From CAZDDB01 sp963843285 (lineage in GTDB: Bacteria > Acidobacteriota > HRBIN11 > JAKEFK01), in contig CAWJJO010000012.1 in assembly GCA_963843285.1 (NCBI GenBank), positions 496,001-560,000 on the forward strand: a stretch of DNA of 64,000 nucleotides, in the 5' to 3' direction. The notes below the pieces were generated by a model, which did not search any database, had not been told where the DNA came from, and saw nothing but the letters and a program-made list of their open reading frames with translations. Below, piece by piece: positions 1 through 8,555 of the stretch; positions within the stretch are counted from its first letter, which is position 1, and each line of letters opens with the position of its first letter. Position numbers and translations under genes: made by a program.

Positions 1-571
1 GCGAATCGACAAATGACGGAATCCCCCTCTTCCGCAGCTCACTCATAATCGTTTCCAATCTGGATGCCTGCGCCACACCCAGACCGTAATCAGAAACGAC
101 AAACGCATCCAGACGGTCCAAAAGGGAAAGAGCCCGTTGCGCAAGCCGCACATGGCACTCCGCGTCTCTGGATAGCGGCAAACAGCGGTCCAATCTCAAG
201 ATCTGTTGTCGCACAGAATGCGGAGATCCTGCTACAATCCTCTGCTTCACGAAAGTCGGATGGTCCTCTGTGAGAATTCCGTCAGCCGGAATTCCCTTCT
301 CCTTCAGGAGACTCAATAGCGTGCGGCCGGGCAGGTCGTTACCCACAATTCCAAAAGGATACGGGATGCCGCCCAATTCGTGAATATTGTTGACTGCATT
401 CGCCGCACCGCCCGGCCCGATCTGAGATTGCTCGTAGTTCACGATGAAGACGGGAGCTTCGCGCGAAAAGCGGTTGATCGTGCCAAAGACATATTCATCG
501 GCGATCAGATCGCCATAAACACCGATCTTCTTCCCTCGTAGTTTCGGAAGCAGCCCAAGCAGTTCTTTCAT
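1..571 (-). CDS. PfkB-family sugar kinase, HldE/RfaE N-domain type (3' end cut by window edge)
   Basis: The frame is open from an ATG at 571 down to base 1, giving 190 residues, so the C-terminal half lies outside. Near residue 57 it has the GPGGAANAVNN sugar-binding motif of the ribokinase/PfkB fold, and near residue 27 GDLIADEYVFG, as in the kinase domain of bifunctional ADP-heptose synthase (D-glycero-beta-D-manno-heptose-7-phosphate kinase). The family phosphorylates sugars in the cytoplasm; in LPS makers this supplies heptose for the core. Its ATG overlaps the TGA of the upstream acetyltransferase as ATGA, which implies translational coupling. The C-terminal GxGD catalytic motif is off the window, so the substrate assignment is inference. 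A generic PfkB kinase is the alternative. Confidence 0.85.
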   Translation of the reverse strand, partial: MKELLGLLPKLRGKKIGVYGDLIADEYVFGTINRFSREAPVFIVNYEQSQIGPGGAANAVNNIHELGGIPYPFGIVGNDLPGRTLLSLLKEKGIPADGILTEDHPTFVKQRIVAGSPHSVRQQILRLDRCLPLSRDAECHVRLAQRALSLLDRLDAFVVSDYGLGVAQASRLETIMSELRKRGIPSFVDS

Positions 572-1374
572 GTCTGTATATCGTCGGATCCGCCCTTTGA
601 TTCTAACCTGTTCCTCAGCACGCGGGCCGGGGTTCCCACCGCGATGGAATACGCTGGCAAATCCGAATTGACCACTGCGCCGGCAGCAATCACGCAGTCG
701 CGTGCGATATGAGAACCATCCAGAATGATCACACCAGCCCCAAACCAGCAATTGTCTTCCACAAAAATTCCGCCACGGCTCAGAGACGGCTGTTGAATCA
801 CCGGAATATCGGTCCGTGAAAAATCATGATTTCCGCCGCCCACAAAATAGACGTACGATGCCACGAGAGTATTCTTTCCCAGATCGACGGCTCTTTCGGA
901 ATGTACCAATGAATTCTGCGCGATGTTGGTCCCGGCCCCCAGTTTGATATAGCCGCCTTTGCAGCTCAAAATATTATTGCGGCTTAACACGCAATCACTT
1001 CCCATTTCAATGCCGCGTGTATCGTCACCTTTTGCATCCAGCACGCAGTTTTCATCGATGATGCAGTTATCGCCGATCCGGATTTTATGCGGATGACGGA
1101 TCGTGATGTTACGGCCGAAAGTAACATTGCGGCCGATCTTCCCGAAAATTGCAGGATAGAGTATCTTTCGCAACACGTAACCGATGGCGCCGGTGCGCGA
1201 GTTGCAGAGCATCATCACAAATTCGTATTTCAGCAGCGTCCACCAGGAGCGGATACCGATTTGCATGTCCATATATTTTTGCAGCGGAGTCTTGGCGGTT
1301 GTCGTAAGCTGCGATTGAAAATCGGTATATGGACGATCCACCGGAAGTGAGTTGTCCCGGGATTCAGGATTCAT
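568..1374 (-). CDS. left-handed beta-helix acyltransferase (WbbJ/WcaF-like)
   Basis: 268 aa. From about residue 80 onward it shows hexapeptide-repeat texture (IGDNCIIDENCVLDAKG, IKLGAGTNIAQNSLV) and ends with the classic FVEDNCWFGAGVIILDG and PAYSIAVGTPARVLRNR segments of serine/maltose-type O-acetyltransferases. Such trimeric cytoplasmic enzymes transfer acetyl from acetyl-CoA to sugars. The location between a radical-SAM gene and a heptose-type kinase, with a 10-nt gap upstream and an ATGA overlap downstream, places it in a polysaccharide operon. The first 40 residues are not part of the repeat fold. Substrate unknown. Confidence 0.88.
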   Translation of the reverse strand: MNPESRDNSLPVDRPYTDFQSQLTTTAKTPLQKYMDMQIGIRSWWTLLKYEFVMMLCNSRTGAIGYVLRKILYPAIFGKIGRNVTFGRNITIRHPHKIRIGDNCIIDENCVLDAKGDDTRGIEMGSDCVLSRNNILSCKGGYIKLGAGTNIAQNSLVHSERAVDLGKNTLVASYVYFVGGGNHDFSRTDIPVIQQPSLSRGGIFVEDNCWFGAGVIILDGSHIARDCVIAAGAVVNSDLPAYSIAVGTPARVLRNRLESKGGSDDIQT

Positions 1375-1384
1375 CCCTCTTCCC

Positions 1385-2551
1385 TCAGCCTTGAATCTGG
1401 TGGTACGCCTTCTGTCCGTTGTTGATGATGCGGTTGCTCGCGCCGTTCGGCTGCTTATACGAAATCATGCAGCATCCGATACAGCCGCGGAAAATTCCCG
1501 CTTTTTGCAGTTGTTGCCTGAAGGCACGGTACTTTGCACCGTTCCAGATTTCCATCAACGTATTCTTTTTGACGTTCCCCATGTTGTAGCTAAAACAGGG
1601 GAATACATCGCCATACGGTCCGATATGCATCGTCGACCAGACGACGTTGCAGGTAAAGTGTTCCAGATCTGGAGTGTTTTGATAATGATCCACAATATCA
1701 TCGATCGGCGTGATCGGATTAAATCGCACCTTGGTAATTTTTGCGGCATCCGACCGGGTCTTCAGCTCGCTGCAAACTTCGCGAAGTAGTTTCGGATCGA
1801 TCGGACGCACGGGTGCCGGGATTTTCATGTGTGCTTTCTGATTGCCCGTCCCTTCGATTCCGTATGAAGATTCCTGATTGTTTACGATCTGATAGGACAC
1901 CAGATCCGCGCGGTTCTCTTCGGCCAGTTTATATATATCGACCAGATTGCTAATGTTCTCATCCGTAATAACAACTTTGAGATCAACAATCGGAAACTTC
2001 TTTTTCTGCTTTTGTTTCTCTTCACCCAGGACTTTGATGGTATGGACTGTTTTCTTGTATGCGCCTTTCACCTTCGCAATGTAATCGTGAAGATTCTCCG
2101 GACCTTCTATAGAGACGCCGATGGACATCAGCCCGCTTCCCAGGAGATTCGGGGCGCCCAGGCAAATCGCTTCCGCGAGCTTCTCATCATTTAAGACCGT
2201 TCCGTTTGTGACAAAGTGTCCTTTATGCTTCGTAGAGATGTACCGGATGATGTCCATGAAATCGTAACGGACGGTCGGCTCTCCGCCGGTAATTGTCACG
2301 AGAGAATAACGGGGTAGCTGATCGACAATCGATTTGATTTGATCGAGAGTCAGGACATTCGGCTGCATGACCCGTGCTCGTTCCAGGTTTTCGGGACTCA
2401 CCACCATGCAAAATTCGCAGCGAAGATTACAATAGTGGGTAATTACAATTGCAACCCGCAACGGAGGCAAAGCCCGCCCCTTCTTATCGAATTTCTTCGG
2501 GATGGCAGTATATGCCTGCGTCAAATCCCGGTAGAAGTTGCCAAAATGCAA
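1385..2551 (-). CDS. radical SAM protein with C-terminal SPASM-like Cys cluster
   Basis: 388 aa from a TTG at 2551. The 4Fe-4S/SAM motif CNLRCEFC lies at residues 41-48, followed by TGGEPTVR, then a Cys-rich C-terminus (CNVVW, DVFPCF, GCIGCC) that would hold auxiliary clusters. An ATG frame exists up to 2776, but those extra 75 residues are encoded by a palindromic repeat and are not conserved-looking. The TTG has AGGGGTGA four bases upstream and a TATAAT 26 bases upstream, so I chose it. The family does radical chemistry on peptides or sugars in the cytoplasm; the substrate cannot be read here. It probably heads the acetyltransferase/kinase operon. Divergent from the sugar dehydrogenase. Confidence 0.85.
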   Translation of the reverse strand: MHFGNFYRDLTQAYTAIPKKFDKKGRALPPLRVAIVITHYCNLRCEFCMVVSPENLERARVMQPNVLTLDQIKSIVDQLPRYSLVTITGGEPTVRYDFMDIIRYISTKHKGHFVTNGTVLNDEKLAEAICLGAPNLLGSGLMSIGVSIEGPENLHDYIAKVKGAYKKTVHTIKVLGEEKQKQKKKFPIVDLKVVITDENISNLVDIYKLAEENRADLVSYQIVNNQESSYGIEGTGNQKAHMKIPAPVRPIDPKLLREVCSELKTRSDAAKITKVRFNPITPIDDIVDHYQNTPDLEHFTCNVVWSTMHIGPYGDVFPCFSYNMGNVKKNTLMEIWNGAKYRAFRQQLQKAGIFRGCIGCCMISYKQPNGASNRIINNGQKAYHQIQG

Positions 2552-2576
2552 GAATTCACCCCTTTTGTGAGCGAAT

Positions 2577-2582
2577 ATTATA
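2577..2582 (-). promoter_or_regulatory. candidate -10 box (TATAAT) for the radical SAM operon
   Basis: A perfect TATAAT on the minus strand, 26 bases before the TTG at 2551. No convincing -35 is seen at 17 bp spacing. It lies between the start and the palindromic repeat at 2603-2653. Confidence 0.3.
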
Positions 2583-2602
2583 ACACATCCACGGGAGCGT
2601 AT

Positions 2603-2653
2603 GGAGCGCAGGCTTCCAGCCTGCATTATGGGTCGCAGGCGTCCCGCCTGCAT
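2603..2653 (+). repeat. interspersed double palindrome, GCAGGC family, copy 1
   Basis: Two adjacent hairpins, GCAGGCTTCCAGCCTGC and GCAGGCGTCCCGCCTGC, joined by ATTATGGGTC. The same unit, with the same GGAGC lead and ATTATGGGxC spacer, recurs at 8495-8543 and inverted at 62177-62214. REP-like. It sits in the divergent gap between the radical-SAM gene and the sugar dehydrogenase. Confidence 0.9.
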
Positions 2654-2717
2654 TGAACCCGCTCCTGGGTGGACTTTGTCATGCTGCCCTTTTATTCTTA
2701 AAGTACGGGAGGGAGGG

Positions 2718-3851
2718 ATGATCCGCAAATTCATATTCGCCTTCTTGTTTGTATTTGTATTTTGCATTTCCATCACATACGCTCAGATCAAGCTGGTAAA
2801 AGTGGCCGGGAATCTCGTACGTCCGGTGGACATTTCTGTTCCCGGTGATGGATCCGGTCGCCTCTTCTTCGTCCTTCAAAACGGAAAGATCGTAATTTAT
2901 AACGGGACCAGCGTTCTGTCCACTCCTTTCCTGAATGTTACATCTTCCGTATCCTGCTGCGGGGAGCGAGGTCTGCTCAGTCTGGCCTTTCATCCGAATT
3001 ACAAGACGAACGGATTCTTCTACATTTATTACACGGCTACAAACGGAGATGTCGTCGTGGCGCGGTACACTGTTTCCACCAACAGCCCAAATCTCGCCAA
3101 TGCGAACTCAAAATTAGTTTTACTTACAGTTGCACACTCCCAGTTCAGCAATCACAATGGCGGCAAGTTGGCGTTTGGTCCCGATGGCTTTTTGTACATT
3201 TCTATCGGTGATGGAGGTTCCGGGGGCGATCCGAACAACAACGCACAGAACCTTGGGAGATTACTGGGTAAGATCCTTCGGATCAACGTCAACAGCGGCA
3301 CACGCTATTCCATTCCTTCCGGAAATCCATTCGTTGGGACCGCGGGCGCGAAAAAGGAAATCTGGGCCCTTGGAGTGCGGAATCCGTGGCGTTACAGCTT
3401 TGACCGGCAGAATGGAGACCTGTACATAGCGGATGTAGGCCAGAACAGCTTTGAAGAAATCAACTTCCAGCGCCGATCGAGCCTGGGCGGTGAAAACTAC
3501 GGATGGCGCAGAATGGAAGGAAAACATTGCTACAATCCCACCACCGGCTGCAACACGGGAACACTGAAAATGCCTGTGCTGGAATACGACCATAACGCCG
3601 GGTGCTCCATCACCGGAGGCTACGTTTATCGCGGAACAAAGATTCCCGCGATCGCGGGAATGTACCTCTATTCGGACTATTGCAATGGATCTATCCGCGG
3701 CGCCAAGAGAGTCAACGGCGTTTGGACTACTACACTACTGCTGTCCACTCCACACAATATCAGCACTTTCGGTCAGAATGAAGCCGGAGAGCTCTACATT
3801 GCGGATCATGATTCTACAGCCGGCGCGGTGTACCGCATTGCAAAACAGTAA
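2718..3851 (+). CDS. secreted PQQ-type glucose/sorbosone dehydrogenase (GSDH)
   Basis: 377 aa from the ATG at 2718. An upstream start at 2601 would run through the repeat. GGGAGG lies 5 nt before the ATG. Residues 1-22 are a signal peptide (hydrophobic FIFAFLFVFVFCISITYA). The mature part is a six-bladed soluble PQQ dehydrogenase propeller: RGLLSLAFHPNY, then FGPDGFLYISIGDGG, RNPWRYSFD and ENYGWRRMEG, plus CSITGGYVYRG. Members oxidise aldoses or related sugars in the periplasm or outside, passing electrons to quinones or cytochromes. Cys pairs (SCC; HCYNPTTGC) suggest disulfides. Convergent with the phosphatase gene, and separated from it by a repeat. Confidence 0.9.
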   Translation: MIRKFIFAFLFVFVFCISITYAQIKLVKVAGNLVRPVDISVPGDGSGRLFFVLQNGKIVIYNGTSVLSTPFLNVTSSVSCCGERGLLSLAFHPNYKTNGFFYIYYTATNGDVVVARYTVSTNSPNLANANSKLVLLTVAHSQFSNHNGGKLAFGPDGFLYISIGDGGSGGDPNNNAQNLGRLLGKILRINVNSGTRYSIPSGNPFVGTAGAKKEIWALGVRNPWRYSFDRQNGDLYIADVGQNSFEEINFQRRSSLGGENYGWRRMEGKHCYNPTTGCNTGTLKMPVLEYDHNAGCSITGGYVYRGTKIPAIAGMYLYSDYCNGSIRGAKRVNGVWTTTLLLSTPHNISTFGQNEAGELYIADHDSTAGAVYRIAKQ

Positions 3852-3858
3852 GGAGACG

Positions 3859-3927
3859 GTTTGTACCGCCCGCGTCTCGCGGGCTCTTGAGCTCAGTTCT
3901 GCCGGGGTGACGCCGGCGTCACAAACA
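3859..3927 (+). repeat. interspersed GTTTGTAxCGCCCGC element, copy 1
   Basis: Begins GTTTGTACCGCCCGC and ends GGCGTCACAAAC, with the inner hairpin CCCGCGTCTCGCGGG followed by CTCTTGAGCTC. A related unit is nested inside the MITE at 62073-62134. It lies at the convergent 3' ends of two genes and supplies the last codons of the minus-strand phosphatase. Confidence 0.8.
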
Positions 3928-5806
3928 GCGATACTGTTGGTCCGCGGATTGGAGTAGTGGCGCTCGCCACATTTGAATATGCCGAGTTCGTGGTTCCGTT
4001 GTAAGCCCGGACGCGATACCAATACTTCTTGTTCTTGCTCAATCCTGTGTTGGTGTACGTCTTCACATTTACCGTGACTGTTGCAATCTGTGAGAAGTTC
4101 ACTCCGTCCGTGGAACGCTCGATCTTAAAGCCTTGTTCGTTGTTTGAATTGTCCGTCCAGGCGAGTTTGATCTTTGTTTTCGATGCCGCAGTCGCAATCA
4201 GATTTGTCGGAGCAGCAACAGTGATCGTTCCCTGCGTCGTTGCGTTCGCAGTATTGGAGAAGTTCGAATCCCCTGCTGCGTTATTCGCTCGAACACGGTA
4301 GTAAAAGAGAGTGGAAGCGGTAAGTCCCGTATTGGAATAGCTGGTAACATTCGAGCCGACCGTTGCGATCTGGCCAAAATTGGTTCCGTCCGTCGAGCGT
4401 TCAATCTTAAATCCAGTTTCATTGCTCGAATTGTCCGTCCAGGCAAGATTGATCTGGCTTGAAGAAACCGCGGTTGCAGTTAAGTTGCTCGGGGGCCCGG
4501 GAAGGGTCGTGCCTTTCACGACTGTAAAATAATCCTGAATGGCGCCTGTGTTGGTCAGGAACTTTGCATCCAATCTGTTCCCGTTGATATCGATCACCAT
4601 CGAGCCAAGCGCATTTAGCGAAATGAACATGGCGGGATGATTGAGAGTACCTCCTGAGGTTTGACCAGAGCTTCCGGCAACAGCATAGACCGCCCCTTCA
4701 TGAGGAGCCTTTCCATCTGTTGGCTTCTTGTAAGAACCGGTACCATCCTCGCGGCCGCTTCCGCCGTCTTTTTTCATGCTGGACGTAAAAGTTGTGGAAG
4801 AGCCGTAATGGCCGTCAATCAAATAAGACCGTTCATACGAATGACTATGACCGGTAAGCACGAGATCCACACCCGCCTGTTCCAAAATCGGCAAGGCATT
4901 TTGACGCATTTCGATCAATTCGATTTCGGTATCGGAATTGTGCGAACCCTTTGTGTAAGGTGGATGATGCCAGAAAGCGATCACCCATTCTTTGTTTGTA
5001 GAATTGACGTCGTTTTGAAGCCACGTCATCATCGGGCCGTTTGAGGCGCGGTTGGTTTCAAACGATTCCAAACAAATGAAGTGAATATTTCCGTAATCGA
5101 AAGAATAATATGCTTCAGTTCCCGAGGCGAGTCCACCCGCTTCCGCGCTTTTTGGAAATGTAAAGATATTGTAATAGGGTCCGGTTTGGGTTGCGGAATC
5201 GGCGGAAGTCCCATCGTGATTTCCAAGTGTCGCCCATAGCGGCGTCTGTCGCAAAATCGTCGGGTACATGTTAAAGACAGCGGCTTGAAATTCAGGGTCG
5301 GTACCTGAGTTATAGGCGTTGTCACCCAGCATCAGCAAAAGGTCGGTGTAGTTGCTACCAGTGTAGTTCAAATACGCATTGCGAACAGCCTCAGCACTGG
5401 CATCGGCAGTTCCTGAATCGCCAAGAATCCAGATATGGGTTGGCGTCGCAACTCCGCTCTGTGGGGAGGTTATGAAGAAATAATTTGAATTACCGGCCAG
5501 TGTAGTGGTTGTTGTGCCGACCGAGTAGTAAAACTTCGTATCAGGCAGCAATCCGGTTAGCCGGATCTCGTGCTCGGTCGTAGCCGTCAGATTATCCGTA
5601 AACGAGCTCAGAGCAAGCGGATCGAGTCCATAGCGAACGCGGCTGTCCGTAGCAACGTCCGTGCGCCAGCGTACCGTCATCCCTGTTGCCGTACCAATCT
5701 GCAGATACGGTCCGCGAGTAACTGTGGCGGCTTCGCTTATGTTCGCGCCAAATAGTTGCAAGAGCGCGATGAATACTAAGAGCGTAGTTGGAATAGCTTT
5801 CTTCAT
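3893..5806 (-). CDS. secreted purple-acid-phosphatase-like metallophosphoesterase with two FN3 domains
   Basis: 637 aa from the ATG at 5806 (GGGGA upstream; an earlier ATG at 5869 adds only non-signal residues). Signal peptide to about residue 26. An N-terminal purple-acid-phosphatase beta domain (VTRGPYLQ, TVRWRTD) is followed by the calcineurin-like core: GDSGTAD, LLLMLGDNAY, LGNHDG, WVIAFWHHPPY and LTGHSHSYERS supply the metal ligands. Two fibronectin-III repeats of about 95 aa follow, each starting near PxNLxATA and containing AWTDNSxNExGFKIERSTDG. It hydrolyses phosphomonoesters outside the cytoplasm in known relatives. The last about 15 residues are encoded by the interspersed repeat at 3859-3927, so the original stop may have been displaced. 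Confidence 0.92.
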   Translation of the reverse strand: MKKAIPTTLLVFIALLQLFGANISEAATVTRGPYLQIGTATGMTVRWRTDVATDSRVRYGLDPLALSSFTDNLTATTEHEIRLTGLLPDTKFYYSVGTTTTTLAGNSNYFFITSPQSGVATPTHIWILGDSGTADASAEAVRNAYLNYTGSNYTDLLLMLGDNAYNSGTDPEFQAAVFNMYPTILRQTPLWATLGNHDGTSADSATQTGPYYNIFTFPKSAEAGGLASGTEAYYSFDYGNIHFICLESFETNRASNGPMMTWLQNDVNSTNKEWVIAFWHHPPYTKGSHNSDTEIELIEMRQNALPILEQAGVDLVLTGHSHSYERSYLIDGHYGSSTTFTSSMKKDGGSGREDGTGSYKKPTDGKAPHEGAVYAVAGSSGQTSGGTLNHPAMFISLNALGSMVIDINGNRLDAKFLTNTGAIQDYFTVVKGTTLPGPPSNLTATAVSSSQINLAWTDNSSNETGFKIERSTDGTNFGQIATVGSNVTSYSNTGLTASTLFYYRVRANNAAGDSNFSNTANATTQGTITVAAPTNLIATAASKTKIKLAWTDNSNNEQGFKIERSTDGVNFSQIATVTVNVKTYTNTGLSKNKKYWYRVRAYNGTTNSAYSNVASATTPIRGPTVSLFVTPASPRQN

Positions 5807-5899
5807 TTGACCGTCCCCTTTCTTGACTTCCCTATTAAACATCAAGCGACTGCTCGAGACAAGTCTCATGCATGAGACAAGTTTGAATGAATATTGAGA

Positions 5900-6694
5900 C
5901 TACTCCTTCTTCCTGGCTTCAATCATTAATGCGTAGCCCTGCCAGGGGATGAGTTTATCGAGTCGAGTAAATGCAAAAATGAAGGGATAAGCGATCGAAT
6001 ACAGTTTCATCGATCCCTGATGTTTCGCAAAACTCTCCTTCGAGCCGATTGTGATGTTGCCATCCCGTTTTGCAGAATCTCCCTCTGTGCTTTTTCCAAG
6101 AATTTTCACAAAGGCGAAGTTGATTCCCATTTCGATCAGCTCCGTAAAGAACCGCGAATATGTGCAGGAAGATACAATTTCGTAACCCTGGTCCATTAAA
6201 CGGTGATTCAAATCGGAAAGATCGTAACCTTCCCGCACGTGTCCGTATTTGTCCAGCGTCAGACCGATGATTGGTTTGATCTTGTTCAGAAGGAACGTGG
6301 ATCCGGTAGTAGGAGTGGAAATCAAGAGTTGCCCCCCAGGCTTCAACACACGCCGCAGCTCATTCAGGGCTGCCTGATCGTCGTGAACGTGCTCTAGATA
6401 ATCCAGCGATACGATTACATCAAAACTGGCATCGGGGAATGGTAATACATTTGGCGGAATCTGTATTACATCTGATTTCAACAGCGCGATTGCCGCAGCC
6501 ACGTTCCCATGATCCGTATCCGCATGAAGCCAGGAGCCGCCTTTGGTTCGCAGAAAATGGGAGACAGTCCCTCGCGCGCAACCAACTTCCAAACAACGTT
6601 TGCCGCTCAAATCAGGAAGCGATTGAAGAAGCAGGTCAATCTTTTCCTTCTTCTTCAGCGACTTTTTATAGATCTGTAACTGCCATTCTTCCAT
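5900..6694 (-). CDS. class I SAM-dependent methyltransferase
   Basis: 264 aa. Motif I CLEVGCARGTVSHFL near residue 35, then VLPFPDASFDVIVSLDYLEHV and RRVLKPGGQLLISTPT, the standard type-11 methyltransferase blocks. These small-molecule methylases often act on sugars or lipids in glycan loci. The C-terminal 100 residues contain a hydrophobic stretch (LYSIAYPFIFAFTRLD) that could associate with the membrane. It follows the radical-SAM gene on the same strand, separated from it by a palindromic repeat. Substrate not readable. Confidence 0.88.
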   Translation of the reverse strand: MEEWQLQIYKKSLKKKEKIDLLLQSLPDLSGKRCLEVGCARGTVSHFLRTKGGSWLHADTDHGNVAAAIALLKSDVIQIPPNVLPFPDASFDVIVSLDYLEHVHDDQAALNELRRVLKPGGQLLISTPTTGSTFLLNKIKPIIGLTLDKYGHVREGYDLSDLNHRLMDQGYEIVSSCTYSRFFTELIEMGINFAFVKILGKSTEGDSAKRDGNITIGSKESFAKHQGSMKLYSIAYPFIFAFTRLDKLIPWQGYALMIEARKKE

Positions 6695-6706
6695 GGGACC
6701 GAATTC

Positions 6707-6780
6707 ACCACGGAGGGCACGGAGCCCACGGAGGAATTAAAAAGAATTTCTCTCCGTGCTCTCCGTGTTCTCCGTGGTTA
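6707..6780 (-). repeat. inverted repeat of the CACGGAG / CTCCGTG family
   Basis: CACCACGGAGGGCACGGAG and CCCACGGAGG on the left face CTCCGTGCTCTCCGTG and TTCTCCGTGG on the right around an A/T-rich loop, so a long hairpin can form. The right end contains the TAA that stops the neighbouring radical-SAM gene. It fills the whole gap between two minus-strand genes. Confidence 0.85.
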
Positions 6781-7818
6781 ATCCTCCTCATAGCGGGTGC
6801 GGAAAAAGCGGTTCAGGAAGTTGTAACCGATCAAGTTGTCGCTGACAAACGAACGTAGATTGATCTTTGGAACGCCGGCCACCTGCTTTCTCCACAATCG
6901 ATCACAGGTGTTGCAGGGACGAATCTTTTGCCATTCTTGCCGGGCAAGGGATGCGCGTAATCCGACCAGCGGTTTTCCATCCCACACTTCGCGCAGCGTC
7001 TGCGTGCGCAGGTCGCCCAGCACAAACTCCTGAAAGAAATCCTGCGGACACGGAGTTACGTGGCCATCCCACAGGACTGTTAACGAATACCACAAAAAAG
7101 AGCAATGTGAATAAGACTCCCGATGACAGTATTGATCGATCACAGGATTGCCGTTGATGATGCCGCCCCAGTTGTGCGGTTTCTTGATATAAAGCTGATC
7201 CAGCGGAAGATCATCAAATTGACGGACAAATTCTTCCTTCCCTTCCGTATTTCCATCCAGGTCGATGACCTGAAAAACAGTGTATGGTTTCGCGCTTCCC
7301 GACTCTTTTTTCATTTGCAGAAAACGAATGATATTTGCGAGTGTCTTTTCGAAGTTCGCTCCGATTCGAATCTTCTCGTACGGTTCCTTGCGAAATCCAT
7401 CAAAAGAGAAACTCAGAAAATCAAGACCGGAATCCAGAAGCTCGCGGGACATCTTTTCGCTCAGGATCGTTGCATTTGTATGCAAACGTGTTTTGATCCC
7501 TTTCTGAACAGCGTAGCGAATCATCTCCGGAAGCGACTTGTGAAATGTCGATTCCCCCCGGTGCGCCAGATTGATGTCATAAACATGATCCGAGGCTTCA
7601 TCAATAATTCTCTTGTACAGATCGAGATCCATGTACGTCTTGCCTTTGACTACTTCAGAAATCTTCGGATCGCTTTGCGGACACATCGGGCATTCGAGAT
7701 TACAAAATGGAGTGGGCTCGATCCAGAGTCGGACGGGCGGAGGAATCCCGGCGGTCTGTTTCCGGCGATACGCCAGAAAGATCCTGCCCAGACTGTAGAG
7801 ATGCTTCGCCTTATTCAT
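6778..7818 (-). CDS. radical SAM/SPASM-domain protein
   Basis: 346 aa. CNLECPMC at residues 39-46 binds the SAM cluster, and a C-terminal SPASM region carries CPQDFF and CNTCDRLWRK with the conserved LGDLRTQTLREVWDG strand typical of the family. Its pattern resembles the radical-SAM protein at 34070-35032 (same order, same LREVW/LKQIWNG block). In glycan clusters such proteins are proposed to modify sugars or peptides, but nothing here shows the substrate. The TAA stop lies in the CTCCGTG repeat. Confidence 0.88.
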   Translation of the reverse strand: MNKAKHLYSLGRIFLAYRRKQTAGIPPPVRLWIEPTPFCNLECPMCPQSDPKISEVVKGKTYMDLDLYKRIIDEASDHVYDINLAHRGESTFHKSLPEMIRYAVQKGIKTRLHTNATILSEKMSRELLDSGLDFLSFSFDGFRKEPYEKIRIGANFEKTLANIIRFLQMKKESGSAKPYTVFQVIDLDGNTEGKEEFVRQFDDLPLDQLYIKKPHNWGGIINGNPVIDQYCHRESYSHCSFLWYSLTVLWDGHVTPCPQDFFQEFVLGDLRTQTLREVWDGKPLVGLRASLARQEWQKIRPCNTCDRLWRKQVAGVPKINLRSFVSDNLIGYNFLNRFFRTRYEED

Positions 7819-7867
7819 AAAAATCTAACGATTCTACCTGAAATGGAATGAAAATGGTGAGAGGAGC

Positions 7868-8431
7868 TTATTGGTCCCGATCCTCAACCCAGCCTGGAGG
7901 TACTCCTTCCTTGCGAGCTTCTTCCTGCAGTTCCTCTTCGGCTTTCTTTGCTTCTTCCAGTTCCTTCTTTGCGGTTTCCAGATCGGTCATCCGCTCGGAT
8001 CTTTCCCCAACAGCCTTCTGCTGTTGCTGTCCGTCATCCACGGCAGTTTGATAGCGCCAAAGCGCGTCGATATCGTCTTGCGTCTTATTTACCTTTTCCT
8101 CTGCCGCTTTGATTTTTTCCTGGGCCGCTGCTGCCTTTTCTTTCCAGATGGCTTCATCGTCGTTTTGTTCTCCGGCAGCTGTAGCATCTGGAGCGGGCTG
8201 TTCCCCTTCAACGCCCGGCTCTTCGGAGGTGGATTCGGCAGTCGGATTCTTTGCTTTGAATTCTTCAATATCCTGATTTGTAAAGCTCTTCGTTTCCGCC
8301 TTCTCCGCGGCGATCTTGGCGCGTCTTTCCTTTTCTCTCTTGGCTGCCGCTACCAGCGGAGAATCTTCCGCAATACAAACTGAAACCAGAAAAACCAGAA
8401 GCACACCGACCTGAATCACTAGCTTTTTCAT
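7868..8431 (-). CDS. secreted coiled-coil protein of unknown function
   Basis: 187 aa. A signal peptide at residues 1-21 ends at ...SVCIA|ED. The rest is highly charged and rich in A, E, K and Q, with predicted coiled coil in two blocks (about 25-50 and 95-180: KAAAAQEKIKAAEEKVNK, ETAKKELEEAKKAEEELQ). No enzyme motif. It ends PPGWVEDRDQ. Probably periplasmic. Transcribed away from the adjacent glycosyltransferase, with the GCAGGC repeat between them. Confidence 0.75.
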   Translation of the reverse strand: MKKLVIQVGVLLVFLVSVCIAEDSPLVAAAKREKERRAKIAAEKAETKSFTNQDIEEFKAKNPTAESTSEEPGVEGEQPAPDATAAGEQNDDEAIWKEKAAAAQEKIKAAEEKVNKTQDDIDALWRYQTAVDDGQQQQKAVGERSERMTDLETAKKELEEAKKAEEELQEEARKEGVPPGWVEDRDQ

Positions 8432-8494
8432 AAAGAACTCCTCTTATCCATAGTTTACAAGTCTTTGCGAAACAATGCAAAATAAGGTATGTCT

Positions 8495-8543
8495 GGAGCG
8501 CAGGCGTCCCGCCTGCATTATGGGCCGCAGGCATCTTGCCTGC
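8495..8543 (+). repeat. interspersed double palindrome, GCAGGC family, copy 2
   Basis: GCAGGCGTCCCGCCTGC, spacer ATTATGGGCC, then GCAGGCATCTTGCCTGC. It lies just 12 bases before the ATG at 8556 of the glycosyltransferase, in a divergent gap as for copy 1. Confidence 0.9.
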
Positions 8544-8555
8544 TCGAGGTTGGTC

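Noticed and set aside
2552..2776. N-terminal extension of the radical SAM protein
   Set aside because: Encoded by the palindromic repeat and the opposite gene's signal peptide region; TTG at 2551 has the ribosome-binding site.
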